A stretch of 64,000 nucleotides of DNA from Owenia fusiformis (Eukaryota; Annelida; Polychaeta; Sabellida; Oweniidae): assembly GCA_903813345.2 (NCBI GenBank), contig CAIIXF020000008.1:35612867-35676866 (forward strand). Reading direction: 5' to 3'. The number at the start of each line of letters is the position of its first letter. Within the stretch, counting starts at the first letter, position 1. The notes under the pieces were generated by a model that saw only the letters and a program-made list of their open reading frames with translations, did not search any database and had not been told where the DNA came from. Position numbers and translations under genes: made by a program. Positions 1-13,000 of this stretch are shown here, one piece after another.

Positions 1-608
1 ATTATAGTTAAGCAATTTATATGCAAAACTAATGGTTTTTATTGTAATTAAGAAAGTAGTTTCGAGGGGATATATCCAATAGAGGCAAAGTCAATGCAGA
101 AAAGCTGAATGTGAAATCTGAAATAGAATTTTAAATGGGTATTAAAACCATCATTTCAAGCACTGCATTAGATTAACCATCCATTTGAGCATTTCAGAAT
201 GGCAAGTTCTTCTGAAACATGAGTACTTGTGTATAGAAAATTGCCTCTATGCAGCTATATGATTCTCATTTTACCAAGGTATTCAATTGTTTGAAATTGT
301 TTGATTATTTTGCACCATCATGATGTCACAAAGGTGACACAATTCATGGGTCTTATACATATACTTCAGTATGTAGAAGTACATCAGATGGATATACATT
401 GTACCTAAATTGAAGGTACACAGGTACATGTACCCAAGTGATTTGCAGTAATATACTTTGCAGTATATGTTCAAAGTTTGTTGTTATATTTATTTATGCT
501 TAATAGTTGTTATGTCATTGTTTTGTAGCAGCCTTACTGAACAAATTAGGCTATTCCAGGTATATTTTGAATTTCTAGAAGCTGATATATTTATTGAGTT
601 AATTGTTG

Positions 609-1235
609 TCACATGATCATTAGTGCTATTGAAATGATCATTGGTGCTATTGAAATGATCATTGGTGCTATTGAAATGATCATTAGTGCTATTGAAATGA
701 TCATTGGTGCTATTGGAATGATCATTAGTGCTATTGAAATTATCATTGGTGCTATTGAAATGATCATGAGTGCTATTGAAATGATCATTGGTGCTATCGG
801 AATGATCATTAGTGATATTGAAATGACCATTAGTGCTTTTGGATCATTAGTGCTATTGAAATGATCATTGGTGCTATTGAAATGATCATTAGTGCTATTG
901 AAATGATCATTGGTGCTATTGGAATGATCATTAGTGCTATTGAAATTATCATTGGTGCTATTGAAATGATCACTAGTGCTATTGAAATCATCATTAATAC
1001 CTTTGAAATCATCATTAGTGCTATTGAAATGATTATTAGTGGCATTGATATGATCATTATCAGTGCTATTAACATTATCATTAGTGCCATATGAAGTGAA
1101 AATAAGTACCATGTGACATGATCATAAGTGCCATTGATATTATCATTAGTACATATCAGTGCTATTGACATTTGACATTATCATTAGTACCATGTGATGT
1201 GATCATTAGTACCACATGACATGATCAATAGTACC
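609..1235. repeat. 21-bp minisatellite (ATGATCATTGGTGCTATTGA type)
   Basis: About 25 head-to-tail copies of a 21-base unit made of a palindromic ATGATCAT core and GTGCTATTGA. They are nearly perfect from 613 to 1000 and decay toward 1235 into units of other lengths such as TGATCATTAGTACCA. Because 21 is divisible by three, the array is open in several frames and gives false peptides with a seven-residue period on both strands. Not a gene. Confidence 0.95.
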
Positions 1236-3353
1236 ACAATCATAAGTGATTTATTGTTAAATTGAACAACTACTAGACTAAGAGGAAGTTAAAGTGTTAC
1301 TTAATCAGTTTATTCAGAATAAAATCATGTAAACTATTGATATTAAATAAATGTTTTGTTCAATAATACATATAAAACTAGATTTTATGTCACCTCACAG
1401 TTTTGAGACATAAGTTTGGGTGTCTTCTGTAACAAATTGTTACACTTTTGTATTTGCATTTATTAACTTCCCAGATAGTGACATTTTGTCATGTTATGCA
1501 GTTATGCCTCGATAGTTTATTGAGAATATTGAGGATCATTCATAAAACCTTAAATGATGGATATAGAATTCCCAAACTGTCTTGTGTTCTAACTTCCATG
1601 GCCTACCTAAAGATAGCCTAGTCTAGCTACAAGCGCCTGTAATCCCCATCCACCTATTTGAAAAGTCATGTATGAAAAAACACCAACTCTTTATGTTCCT
1701 TATACACAAAGGGCAACATTTGAAAGTAAATTCTTCACAAACTTGAATAGATAGATACGCCTTTTCAAATGTTCAAATACTGAAATGTCATGTGATTCTG
1801 AAATCTTGGGACATTCAGTGGCATAGCTGTAATATTGTACAGCAATACACCACAGTTGAAAATCCTAAGTGAGGATTCTTTACATTGTACCATGGGCATT
1901 CAATACTTATTCACCAAAAAATACATGAGAACATCATAAAGTGCCATACCTTTTCACTAAGACCTTCCAAAAAAATTCTCATACAGTAAACATTTTATCA
2001 ATTTTTCACGTTAAAAACACTTGAATTTTCCTTGCCACTAATCTCCTATCTTCTCAAATCTCCCGGGAATGCGTTCAACAATGAAAGAAGAGAGACTGAC
2101 TGCTCTACATATGTATGTCTTCTGAACATTTAATACCCTAGACTATAATAAATTCGTAGAACTCCCCCGGAACACTTTCAGTTGGATATCGAACCTAAAT
2201 GAATTTCTTGTACACTATTAAAAACGATCTAGCTGTGATCAATGTTTAATTTCTGTAAAAACGAAAGTAGATAAGTCGAGGAAGACTTACAAGCCCGCTT
2301 ACAAGACACTAGACCTCGTGTACGACAAAAATCGCACATGACGTCATTTTAGTAACTTTGCTGACAAGTTATTGCAGTTACTAACTTTCGAGAAATGAAA
2401 CTTTAAAATAAATATTACAAACAGAAATGGACTTACTAATAACTTTACAAACTTTGACTACCAACCATCATGTTAGTTCATAACAACTAAGTGGAAAATG
2501 CCAGGAATAAAAAGTGTCAGTTCATTTGCATGCATTTTAAAAGCTTACGTGTAATACTGCTTTTGATTAATTTTAAGATGATGAAAATCAATAACAGAAG
2601 TAGACTATATAAGAAACAAAGATTAATATTGTGGGGAGGGGTGATAAGCCTGAAGTGTTGGACCGTAGAGCAGATTCACACCAAATCTTCATTCAATATT
2701 GGCGTCTAGTTGACTAAATCCTCAGCTACGCCCCTGACATTAACCCTTTATAATCATACACACTAATTCATTTGAATTTATCTGAAAGCTTTAAAACAAC
2801 ATTATAAATCATATTATAGTTAAACTATCAAATATGTTTGAAGCACTAATTCTGAAATCAACTTGTTAAAACCAGTGTAGAGTACAAAGATTAATAGACC
2901 TGGGAAAAGGTGTTGAACATTCTTATTATTGGCCATGGGATTAACTACAGTAATTGCATACCTTTAAAATGTGAGATGAAACACGATACTTGAGATCCAT
3001 TAAGATGCTTTAAACAAAACAATGTGATGAACAAAAGCCTTTTGTGTTGAATGTACCAGAAATCGTTGTTATCATCTTTATCCCGATAATTTAAGAATAA
3101 CAACATTGGTTTTTCATAACTGAGTCAATGGCGCATCTAATGTATAATTCCGTACCAGGGTTATAAAAGAGAAAGTCAACTGCAGTCAACAATAAAAACA
3201 TCCAAGGTTCACAATTGGATCAAAAATTTATATCATACATTCAATAGTACCACGGTACGCGGTAGCTTATGTTAACAGTACCCGCAATTTTCAAAATGCT
3301 ATATTATATACCATAGCAGACGATTCTCGAAAAATGATCGATCCCTACTTCGA

Positions 3354-3374
3354 ATCTCGCGAGATTTTGCGAGA
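3354..3374. promoter_or_regulatory. Candidate TCTCGCGAGA promoter element
   Basis: A ten-base palindrome TCTCGCGAGA lies about 95 bases upstream of the ankyrin-gene start codon. In vertebrates this sequence is a known promoter element that drives divergent, TATA-less promoters. Its position fits the start of the large ankyrin gene. The functional link in this organism is inference. Confidence 0.4.
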
Positions 3375-3450
3375 GGATGCAGAAAGAATCTTCAGAGAGT
3401 TACAGATTCATCTTCTTATCTTCTGTCGCGGTTGTAAGTAAGTTGTAATC

Positions 3451-4062
3451 ATGTCTAAGATCGATATTCTTTTAGAACTTGTGCAAGGGAATAGATTTGA
3501 CGAATTGGAAACGTTTTTAGAACAAAACAAAGATGAAATTCATCTTGAAAAAGAGCCACAGGGAAATCCTCCAATGATTTTTAGATGTGTCAAAGAAACT
3601 GAAGTTCAAAACAAATCAGAAATTTCAGAAAGTATATCAGTTAGTGAGAGTCGTAAAAACAGTCAAACAAATGAAAGTCAGACACATATTGCAGATGTTC
3701 ATGTACATAACAATGATACGGTTGACATAGCAACTGATTCAAAAACCATGACGATGACCCATGGTTTGGATAACAAAGGTGTAAACAATTTCAATGGAGG
3801 ATTGATTGATCAGAGTAAATTTCTTCAAACAGTGAAAACTTTAGTGAAATATGGTATGTCACTAGATCGCCAAGATGAAAATGGGAAAACAGCGCTTCAT
3901 TGGGCAGTTTACCATAGAGATGTTCAACTTATTAAAGAATTTATCAAGCTTGGTGCTAGTCCTTTAATAGATGATGGAAAAGGTCAGAATGTGTTGCACT
4001 TTGCCCTTAGAGTTGGAGCCGATGATGTGCTCGAGACCATTATCGAGCATTCCCCAAATGAG
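3451..4062 (+). CDS. Ankyrin gene exon 1
   Basis: Start exon of 204 codons. It begins at the first ATG of the frame (MSKIDILLELVQGNRF) and ends in a strong donor, GAG/GTATGT. The first 130 residues are Ser/Thr/Asn-rich linker. The first ankyrin repeats start at about residue 134 with DENGKTALHWAVYHRD. Ends in phase 0. Confidence 0.85.
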
Positions 4063-7000
4063 GTATGTAAAAATGATAGCATCATGTCCCTACATGTCCT
4101 TATCATAGATTAACATGTCATAAAACATGAACTCAAATTTTCATACCAAATCAGAATTCAACAGGGACGACAAGTATATGTACATGTATTTTACTTTTTG
4201 CCAGATAATTGGATAACATAGGGATTACCAAGAAGCCAATGGAACCTGTTTTGTAGTTTTCCATATATTATTCTGAAGATTGCAAATCTCAGAGTTTAAA
4301 TTATATGTGAATATTGAGATAAGTTATGATGAAACAAATTATACATATTAGATATGGAAGAAAAACACATATATATGATGTAAACTGTAAACTAAGTCAT
4401 CAAGTGCTGAACTTCAGTGTTGTCAAAATAAAACTCTAAAATATTTTAAGTTCACTGACAATTGACACATATGCCTCGGTAAATCAAACAAACCAATAAA
4501 AGATTTTCAATATCTTTTAGCAATATCACAAACAACAGGAGAATTGAGTAAATAAAGTATTTTAACTCTAATAATATGTTTGATTGCCATATAGCCATAT
4601 ACAAAAAATGAACAAATAAAAAGTTCTAAGAGTTGCTACTTGTAGCTTCAAAGGCCAACTTTCAAAGTAATTCAAATATAGTAAAATCTGTATAAAATTG
4701 TTAACACTAGTCTTAATTGAACATCTCTGGATGTGAATACTTTTTCGGTCCTTTTTTCAATCTATCATAGACTTCAAAAAACTCAAAATTTATTTTTGCC
4801 AATCCGAAAATTTTTGAACAGTCCAAGTCGGATTTTGCATAGACACCTAATACTGCCAAATGTATTTTAAATTTGAATTTGTAAAATTAAATACTGTTTC
4901 AGGTTTATTTAAAATCATAAATAAAGATATTGAATTAATATAATATTATAATATTAATATAATATAATAAGAATATTTGTAATATTATATGATATAATGT
5001 GACATCATAATATAGTTCTTACAAAATAACATAATGTAATATAAGTTTTTTATTAGAAAAGCGTTAAATGTAACTTTAATAAAACAGGAAGCCTTAATTT
5101 CCTGCCATAAATTGATTCCATGATCAAACACTTCAAAAATTAATCAATTAATCGATTAATGAACATTTGTACTTATCTTATTAATTTTAACATATTTCAA
5201 AATATAGCAGAAGAAGTGAGTTGTCAATGGTACAATTTAGATTTATGGAAAATCCATATTCCTAGAGTACTAAATTAAAAAGAATTTCAGGAAAAATGTT
5301 GTTAGGAACAGCCTATTAGTATACATAAGTAAGAAAATCATCATTTTTCCATCCTAAAAGTAAACACAATTTTCCAATACCTGTATCGTGACATTATGTT
5401 TTCATAAGATACAAAAGCTTGTGTCTTATATGGTTTCTAATACCTATTAGAAATGTTTGGGGTTTATGTAAGGCTAAAGTAAATGTGCAAATATTCACTC
5501 TCTCTGTTTATGTATACATGAGAAACATTTCCCTTTTGTCAACCAAATTCATGGTATTTCTTTGATAATAAATAAAAAAAGTGGAATAAGGGAGAATGCA
5601 ATCCATATACATAAGAAATATTATGAATAGTACAAAAATGAATAATAAATCCATTCGTAATACTCTAATTCATTGGAATAATTCAATGAAAAGAATAATC
5701 ATAATCAGCGTTAAATCTTTTACTAGGGTACTCAATCAATGTTCAGTTGCTATACAGTGTTCTGTTTATCCCGATTACCTGAATTCTAAAAACAGAACGA
5801 TTGTTCCATTAGTGACACTTATATTGGATTATTCTCGTGTATACTGTATATGGTACAAATGGTTCAAGTTTGGTTTACGACAATATATAACAGTGAACTA
5901 TGGTTTATGTGTATGTTTGGAAATACTATACATAGATATTTAATTCTGGATTTATAAACAACTTCTGCATGCAAGTGACACATGATTTATGGAATTCTGG
6001 AATTCACTAAAAGATCTATAAAATCAGAAAAGGACTTTAAAGGACTTTGTCTCAGGTATGTACACATGTAATAGCTGGATAGATGTAGTTACATCGTGAG
6101 ATATCACGGCTTTCTCTCAGTGTCCTTCATTCTTGTGCATAGCAGAGATGGTCTGAGTATCAGAATGATGTAGTTAGTTCTATTTATTTAATATTCATTT
6201 TTCACCTAATACCATGATATCAAATTTTAGTTTAAATTTATTATTAGATATTATGCCACTTATACAACCATTTCTCATTCAGATCGACAGACATGTCAAT
6301 ACCGGAATCACTGTTCTAATCCGAGAAAGAAGTGCATAATTACACTGGCACGAATAAACAATTTATAATAAAATATAGAGATTGACCGTTTAACCAGCTA
6401 CTGCTAGAGTTTCGATTAAATGCACAAATGAATAGCAAATATCATAGATTTGATTGGTTAAATATCTTCTCTACACTGTTTGATCGCTCCCTTTGGCTTA
6501 CATCTGTCAAATCGAATGATTTACTGCTAATGAGTTTTTGCTAAAGGATTCAAGCAGGTAATCTGTATCTACTAAATTACTGATGATGCTTAAATAAACT
6601 CTTCATAATGAAACGCAGTACGTATTTTATATGCTTCTGCTCTCCTCTTAAGTTGCAAAATCAAACTCTTAAAAGGGTCTTATTTTTTATTGTATACCTG
6701 TATTCCTACCAGATCAATATTGTATGTTTAAAAGAGTCAAAATGATTGCCCCGTAGCAGTGTTTTGTGAAAATGTTCTTTTCACATTTCAAATTGAAATT
6801 GATCATTCTCAAGTCTGCTTGTGCAACCCTATTTTGAAAATCTCAAGTTGGTACAGCACCTACTTGCTTCAGTGCAAAGGATGGTCACGACACTGTATCT
6901 TGTAGTCACTTGTCAGTAATCTATCTTGGTCTTATTTCAAGGTGATATATCGACCCGAGTATCGATGGCTTCATAAGCCTGTAATGACAATTTGATTGCA

Positions 7001-10000
7001 GTAGCCGCAAAGAAAAATCAATAAAATACATCATATGAATAATTAATACTTGAGGTAATTCATGACCTGTTGTAGAATGATCAATGAGTCTCATGTTGTA
7101 CAATGTTCTACCTGGTGGCCTGTCAGGGGTTTTATGAGAATTTGTTCAAGAAATCTAAATGAAAACAACAGGCAAAATGATTGAAAACAACAGGCAAAAT
7201 AATTGAAAACAACAGGCAAAATGAATATAAAGAACCGGCAAAATGAGATGAACTAGCTACTTGCAAAATTAATTCTTAGAACAGGCTAATGAATGAAAAC
7301 AACAGACAAAATGATCAAATGAAAACAAGAGGCAAAATGAATGGAAATAGTAATTTAACATTGAAGCAATTGTAACTGTCTGAAAACAATCAGCAAATTT
7401 GATAAAACAACTTGAGAAAATGGCATGTACAGTTGGGGACAAAAATAAATGACAGGTCGATTTTTGATCACCATTTCCTAATTATGGTGGTCTGAAAGCC
7501 CATAATTTCCAATATTGTCTAGATACATATCCCTTAAAATTTGTATATTTTACATTTTGTATAATCTCATCCACTGATTTATGGCCTCTTGTAAATTCTC
7601 TTATTTTTAACATGGGAAATCCTCACTTCAGCAAATCCACCTGTCATTTATTTATGTCCCCAACTGTAGCTTGCTTCTTATGAAATTATTGCCATTCTAC
7701 AGTTCTTAATTATTACTCAATAGAATCATTGTTGATTAATATCTGTAACTAACCTGTGATCTCCCCAGGATTTTTTCTCAGGTGCAAAATACTCATTTTC
7801 ACAATTCAGAATTGGTCAAAATATGCTAATCTTTCATGATTTTTCTCATTTTCAAGTGGGTGCAAATGGATTTTCAGAAGGGTACAAGCCTATTTTCAAT
7901 ATCTCAGGAGGGTGCTATGCCCACTTGCTTTGATGCTGGGGAGATAACTGGTAACTGTATTTTACAGCCATCTAGAAAAGTAATACATATAAGTTAAGGA
8001 GGGTCATAAGATCTGTTCTTTTATTTTCTGTGTAAGAATCTGAATGTCATGACATCCTTGCACTCAGACTTACTAATTTACAAGATTACAAGCTTAGCAG
8101 CTTAGCAGCTTTATGCCTGTAATTCTGTATGACATGTACTCAATTTTGTACTTCAAAACAAAACCATTGTTGATCTTACATGAAAACCATTCCAACAGAG
8201 ATCTATTTCAGAGATTATATTTTCAGGCTATAATAAGGGAGCCATGCATTAATGTCACTAACTTGTCTCCTTAAGGAGAAGTCTCTTAGTAACCTTGACA
8301 ACCATGTTGCATCTGGTCATCCTGGTGTCTCACACATATATTATTACAATTATACTAACTTGTCTCCTGGGGGAGAAGCCTCTTAGTTACCTTGACAACC
8401 ATGTTGCATCTGGTCATCCTGGTGTCTCACACATATATTATTACAATTATACTAACTTGTCTCCTGAGGGAGAAGCCTCTTAGTTACCTTGACAACCATG
8501 TTGCATCTGGTCATCCTGGTGTCTCACACATATATTAGATGTAATAAAGACTTTCCTACATTTTACATTTTATGACTTGCTTCTTTGTGTGATATATTTT
8601 ACTTCTTCATAGGATGTAATATGATTTTGTCTATAGTATAATTATTAAAGAGTAAAATGGTAAAAAGTGGCGAACATTGAAAAATTACCCAGTATCTCCA
8701 ATGTCTACTGTATATTAGTATAGATGAGTTGTTGCTATAGAAACAGGCAAATGGCCAAAAGTGATTCTAAATTAATATATTAGTGGAACAATTCCTTTAA
8801 ATAAGCAAATATTTGAGATTTTGCCAATTAGAGTAATGGCCTAGTCACATAGCCCGGCCGATGAGGTTACGATGAGCCAGCGATGCAATTTTCACCGAAC
8901 TCGGCCGAACACCGGCCGGACACCGGCCGGACATCCGTGGCGTTTGTTGCTTAAAACCGCATCGGTGGTAGCTCGGTGAAATTTTAACTTCGGAGTTAAA
9001 TTTCACCGGGCTCTCACCGAGCTCCCTCATCATGTCATCGCAACCCCATCGTAACCACATCGGAAAACACGTCGGCCGGTGCACGGCCGAGTATCGGCCG
9101 GTGTCCCGTGCATCTGAGACAACCAGAGGACGAGGTTTTTTAACGGACAGCGGCCGAGCTCCGACCGAGCTCCGGCCGATGTGGGACAGAGCATCGGCCG
9201 GTCACTGTTCAAAGCCCGTTAACAACCCGGCCGGCGATCGCACGGTGTCCTGTTACCTGCTCGGGTACCGGCCGTATTCCTTACGATGTCCGGCCGACCT
9301 CCGGCCGGTAGTTGCTGCCACATCGGCAGAAAAAAACTACCATTTTGAGACAGACTCCGTACGGTCACCGGCCGGTGTTCGGTCGCCTGAAGATGTCTGG
9401 ACAGAGTCCGTTCACGTCACCGAGCTCTGCTTCCGATGAGGAGAGCCCGGTGGCACCAAAAAAATCCACCGAGCTCTACCGATGCCGGACATCGGCCGGG
9501 CTATGTGACTAGGCCATTAGAACTTACTGACAATGTGATTGTATTGTAATAAGTTAGTTACTAACCTGGTGATACTAGAATTGATTTACTTGTATTCAGT
9601 TTGTTTACATAAGCAACCATAATTATTGATACCCTTTGCATTCGTTTGACTTCACTTCTTAAAAGAGAGCTTCGTCTTCACTCTTTCAAACTAAAATAAA
9701 CCTGTGAACTCACCGCGCCAATCAGTGTTCGTCGGCCAAATTTGACCGACGTTCTATATATGGTCATTCCTTCTGACGTCATCGTTGAGCCCGGAATTGA
9801 CCAATAACATGCGCATATTTAATTACCACGCATTTGGCGTATGTTTCTTCAAGCTCGCTGATTGATGAAAGAAAGGTCAGCGCGTAGGTCAGAAGTGATT
9901 TGTTACCCAAACTGTCATCGGTACCCGTCGTGGGGGCGGGGCTACTAAACTGTAATATGGTCTCTACTAGGCAGAGTGTAGTTTAACTAGACTCTGCGCG

Positions 10001-13000
10001 CAGGGTAAATTATTGATTATTGCATAATTAAACACTCATTAGAACTAATGATAGAATTGACTACTTTTCACACTGATAATTAGGACTGTACACAGGTACA
10101 TGGTACATGTTACTATTGATGTACCCATCCTCTTATAAGACTTATAAATATACCGATTTACTGCTAAGATTTTGATGGTAAAATATAATCCTGATTTTCA
10201 TCATTAAATGTTCAAAATTTTGTCAAGTGATATAATCTATTTGAAATGTGTGAATACGAAAATTACCAAAAGTTACATAGATTATATGTACATGTAAAAT
10301 GGTCACTAGAAAATAAACATGCCAAATAGAAAATGTCTAATAATTTGTTATCAGTGGTTTTGATCTTACAAAGTCTCAAGTATTGAAAGTGACGAAAATA
10401 CTTTTCTAATACTAAAATATTATTGTTGTTTTCAGATTTTGGACAACCAAAATAAGAATGGATCCCAGCCATTGATTTATGCAGTTCAGTTAGGAAATTA
10501 TGATGCCTGTCGTACACTAGTTGAGCTTGGAGCAAATTGTGACGTTCAGGAATACGAAACGCATAGAACCCCAATACAGTACGCCCTCTACAATAAGAGA
10601 TTGGATATTTTTAGTTTACTCTTAAAGTAAGTCTGTATTACATTACATTGTTAAATGATACTTTTGATAATGATTACATGTGAAATATATGATTACTCCT
10701 TTGAAGAGATCTGAGGTTTTTGGTAACTGACAGTTTTATGAGCAGCAACAAAATATTTGGAAAATCGAACAAATTAATCTATACATTCAACCTTTGTTTG
10801 ATCAAAGTCAAAATAAGTTGCTTAATCAAGCAGTAGAGTTGAACTTATTTTTAAAAGTTGACTTTTTCAATAATTGAAAAACAATATTTGGTGATAGTTC
10901 TATGTAAGTTCATCTCTCTGGTTAATATATCAGAAACAAGTCAAATTCTTTACTTTGTTTATGACGTCACATAAATGTATACATGCTGTTATATTTTGAA
11001 AAAGACTAAGGGATATTAGTCGAAAGTCTCAATAAATTAAAAATATTCTCTGAAGTAAAGAATTTGACTTGTTTCTGAAATATTTGGTGATTAAACGATG
11101 TTTTGAAACTTTACGCAGGGCCTTTAAGTAATCTACTTTCCAACTTTTATTTCTTACAATCCTGATTGTTCTCTTGATTGTTGAAAGCAATATGTAATAT
11201 GACAGGAATGTTATGAGTACATGATGAAAAGGTGATCTAAATAAATCATTTCATTATTGTAATTAGCTAATGTAATTAGTTTCGAAGATTCCCTTCGCAC
11301 TGCTTTATAAGAGGTATATAGATTGGAAGCTTTGGAAAACTTGTGTTACTAGTTATTTTCGTGATCATACCATTTTTGCAATACTACATAGCCTAGGGTA
11401 TTATTTGTGAAAGGATCCCTCATACATTACTGGTTTTAGGGTGAGATGTTTAAAGTGTGGAGGGTGGGGAATTGCAAATGCCAGGTATATCATTTTTTGA
11501 TCTTCTGCCAAGTGTTATATATCAAGACAATTGTGTTTATCAGGGGCTCAATTTTTGGAACTTTTGTCGCTTTCTATATTGTTTGAATCCTAAGTTATAA
11601 TCATACCAAGAAGGATCCCCTGGTTAAAAAGAATTGGTTTCCCTACATATTTCTCATTCTCAGACCAGAAGATATTTACAATGTTTGCAACATATTATAC
11701 TCATGGGAGAACAGATTCTAGTATGTATTCTAGAATCCTTTGGGATGAGAGCACTCTAATTAATTATGGAATAAACACAATTTTTTACTAACTATTGATT
11801 GATTTAATGCTTATGTACACATACTTCAGGAACTTGGTCTGAAATAGTATTGATCATGTACTCTTGACTCAAATTTTTACACTATTTATTTCAAAATTAT
11901 AGCTCATCTTTAACAACTATAAATAGAATTCTAATAATTAGGAAGAAAATGTTCGCGCTTGCGCAGAAAAACTTTTGGGCTCCTAAAACCCCAAATTAGG
12001 CCCCTATTGCAAGGCCTATTTTTCATAATTTGGACCAAAAAGACCAAGTTTTGCCTAAAAAGACTCTTTTTTGAGGCCCTACAAAATCTTTGGGGCCCAA
12101 AAAAATCTTTTGGGACACATGGGCCCCCCTGGATCCATCAGTGGACTTCTCATCATCTTTCTGTAAATCTAATTAATCCTCAAATGGATGGTTTTTGAAC
12201 TCTGTTAGGACCCCAGAGCACATTATTTGCAATAATTGTATCAAAACTAATTATTCAATCTACATGAAATTCCATCTAATCCTCAATTCATTCATTTCCT
12301 TGAAGATGAAGCAAACCAGATGTAAGTCCCATAATTGTACTTCTCAATGCCTCTGCCTCATACAGTTAATACCGCAAGATGAGAAAACAAGAAAGAGGTC
12401 AATTGCAGAAAAATGATGATTTCATTCATAACAGTTGGGAGTTTTCTCTCATAAAGTTTTCTACTAATTGTTCATCTTCCTCGTTCTGAGGCATTGTGTA
12501 GGGGCTATTTGTTTGTTCATCTTGCCTAGGTCTGGGCTCACCAAGGGCATCTCGAAGCTTTCTCCAAAACACATCCTTTCTGTCTTCATCTTCGCTCCAC
12601 TCAAGATATACACGAGTATCTAAAAGTGAGCGAAGTGTTGGTGTGATCAGTTCTTTAGGTAGAACATCAATTGGCTCCTTTAGAATAAGGACAACACAAT
12701 CTCTCCCTCGGTTAGCTAGTTCACCTCTAGCAATGTTGAGTTCATAAGTGCACCATTTGCTACGAAGAAAGTTCTGGGAGATAATAAGAATGACTTTGTT
12801 GCTTCGGTTGATGGCATCGATGATGATATCAGAGATATAAGCCCCTGGTCTGAAGTTACGGTCATCGATACATATGCTGTAGTGGTGAATACCTACTAGA
12901 GTAGCATACAATGTTGCCTGTCCCCATGTTTTGTCAAGAGAACTGTAGCTTATGAAGGCATCAAAGTCATACTCATTCTCCTCATCATTGTTACGCTTGA

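Larger units (their letters stand above)
1..3450. other. Left flank without a supported gene
   Basis: No exon with convincing splice sites and protein-like composition was found here apart from the minisatellite described separately. The short open frames are AT-rich and low in complexity. The segment from about 3300 to 3450 directly upstream of the first ankyrin-gene ATG is the likely promoter and 5' untranslated region. It contains a short CpG-bearing patch near 3350-3380 (TCTCGCGAGATTTTGCGAGA), which includes a palindromic TCTCGCGAGA. That ten-base palindrome is a known core-promoter element of TATA-less housekeeping genes in animals, so it is a candidate promoter element. A half copy of the short element found whole at 20531-20626 lies near 1612-1650. 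Confidence 0.5.
4063..10435. other. Intron 1 of the ankyrin gene
   Basis: A 6.4-kb intron from GTATGT to TTTTCAG. The part from 4063 to about 7130 is AT-rich with no supported gene. The right half carries degenerate GAAAACAACAGGCAAAAT repeats (about 7150-7400), three small inverted-repeat or tandem elements and the GC-rich element at 8834-9519, each listed separately. Confidence 0.75.

Noticed and set aside
609-1171. Long open frames on both strands with a seven-residue period
   Set aside because: They arise from the 21-base minisatellite, whose unit length is a multiple of three; no start context, splice sites or protein family.
8845-9512. Several overlapping frames in the GC-rich segment, resembling a real gene by composition
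   Set aside because: Bounded exactly by perfect inverted repeats and made of repeated CGGCC words; frames overlap on both strands with no domain.
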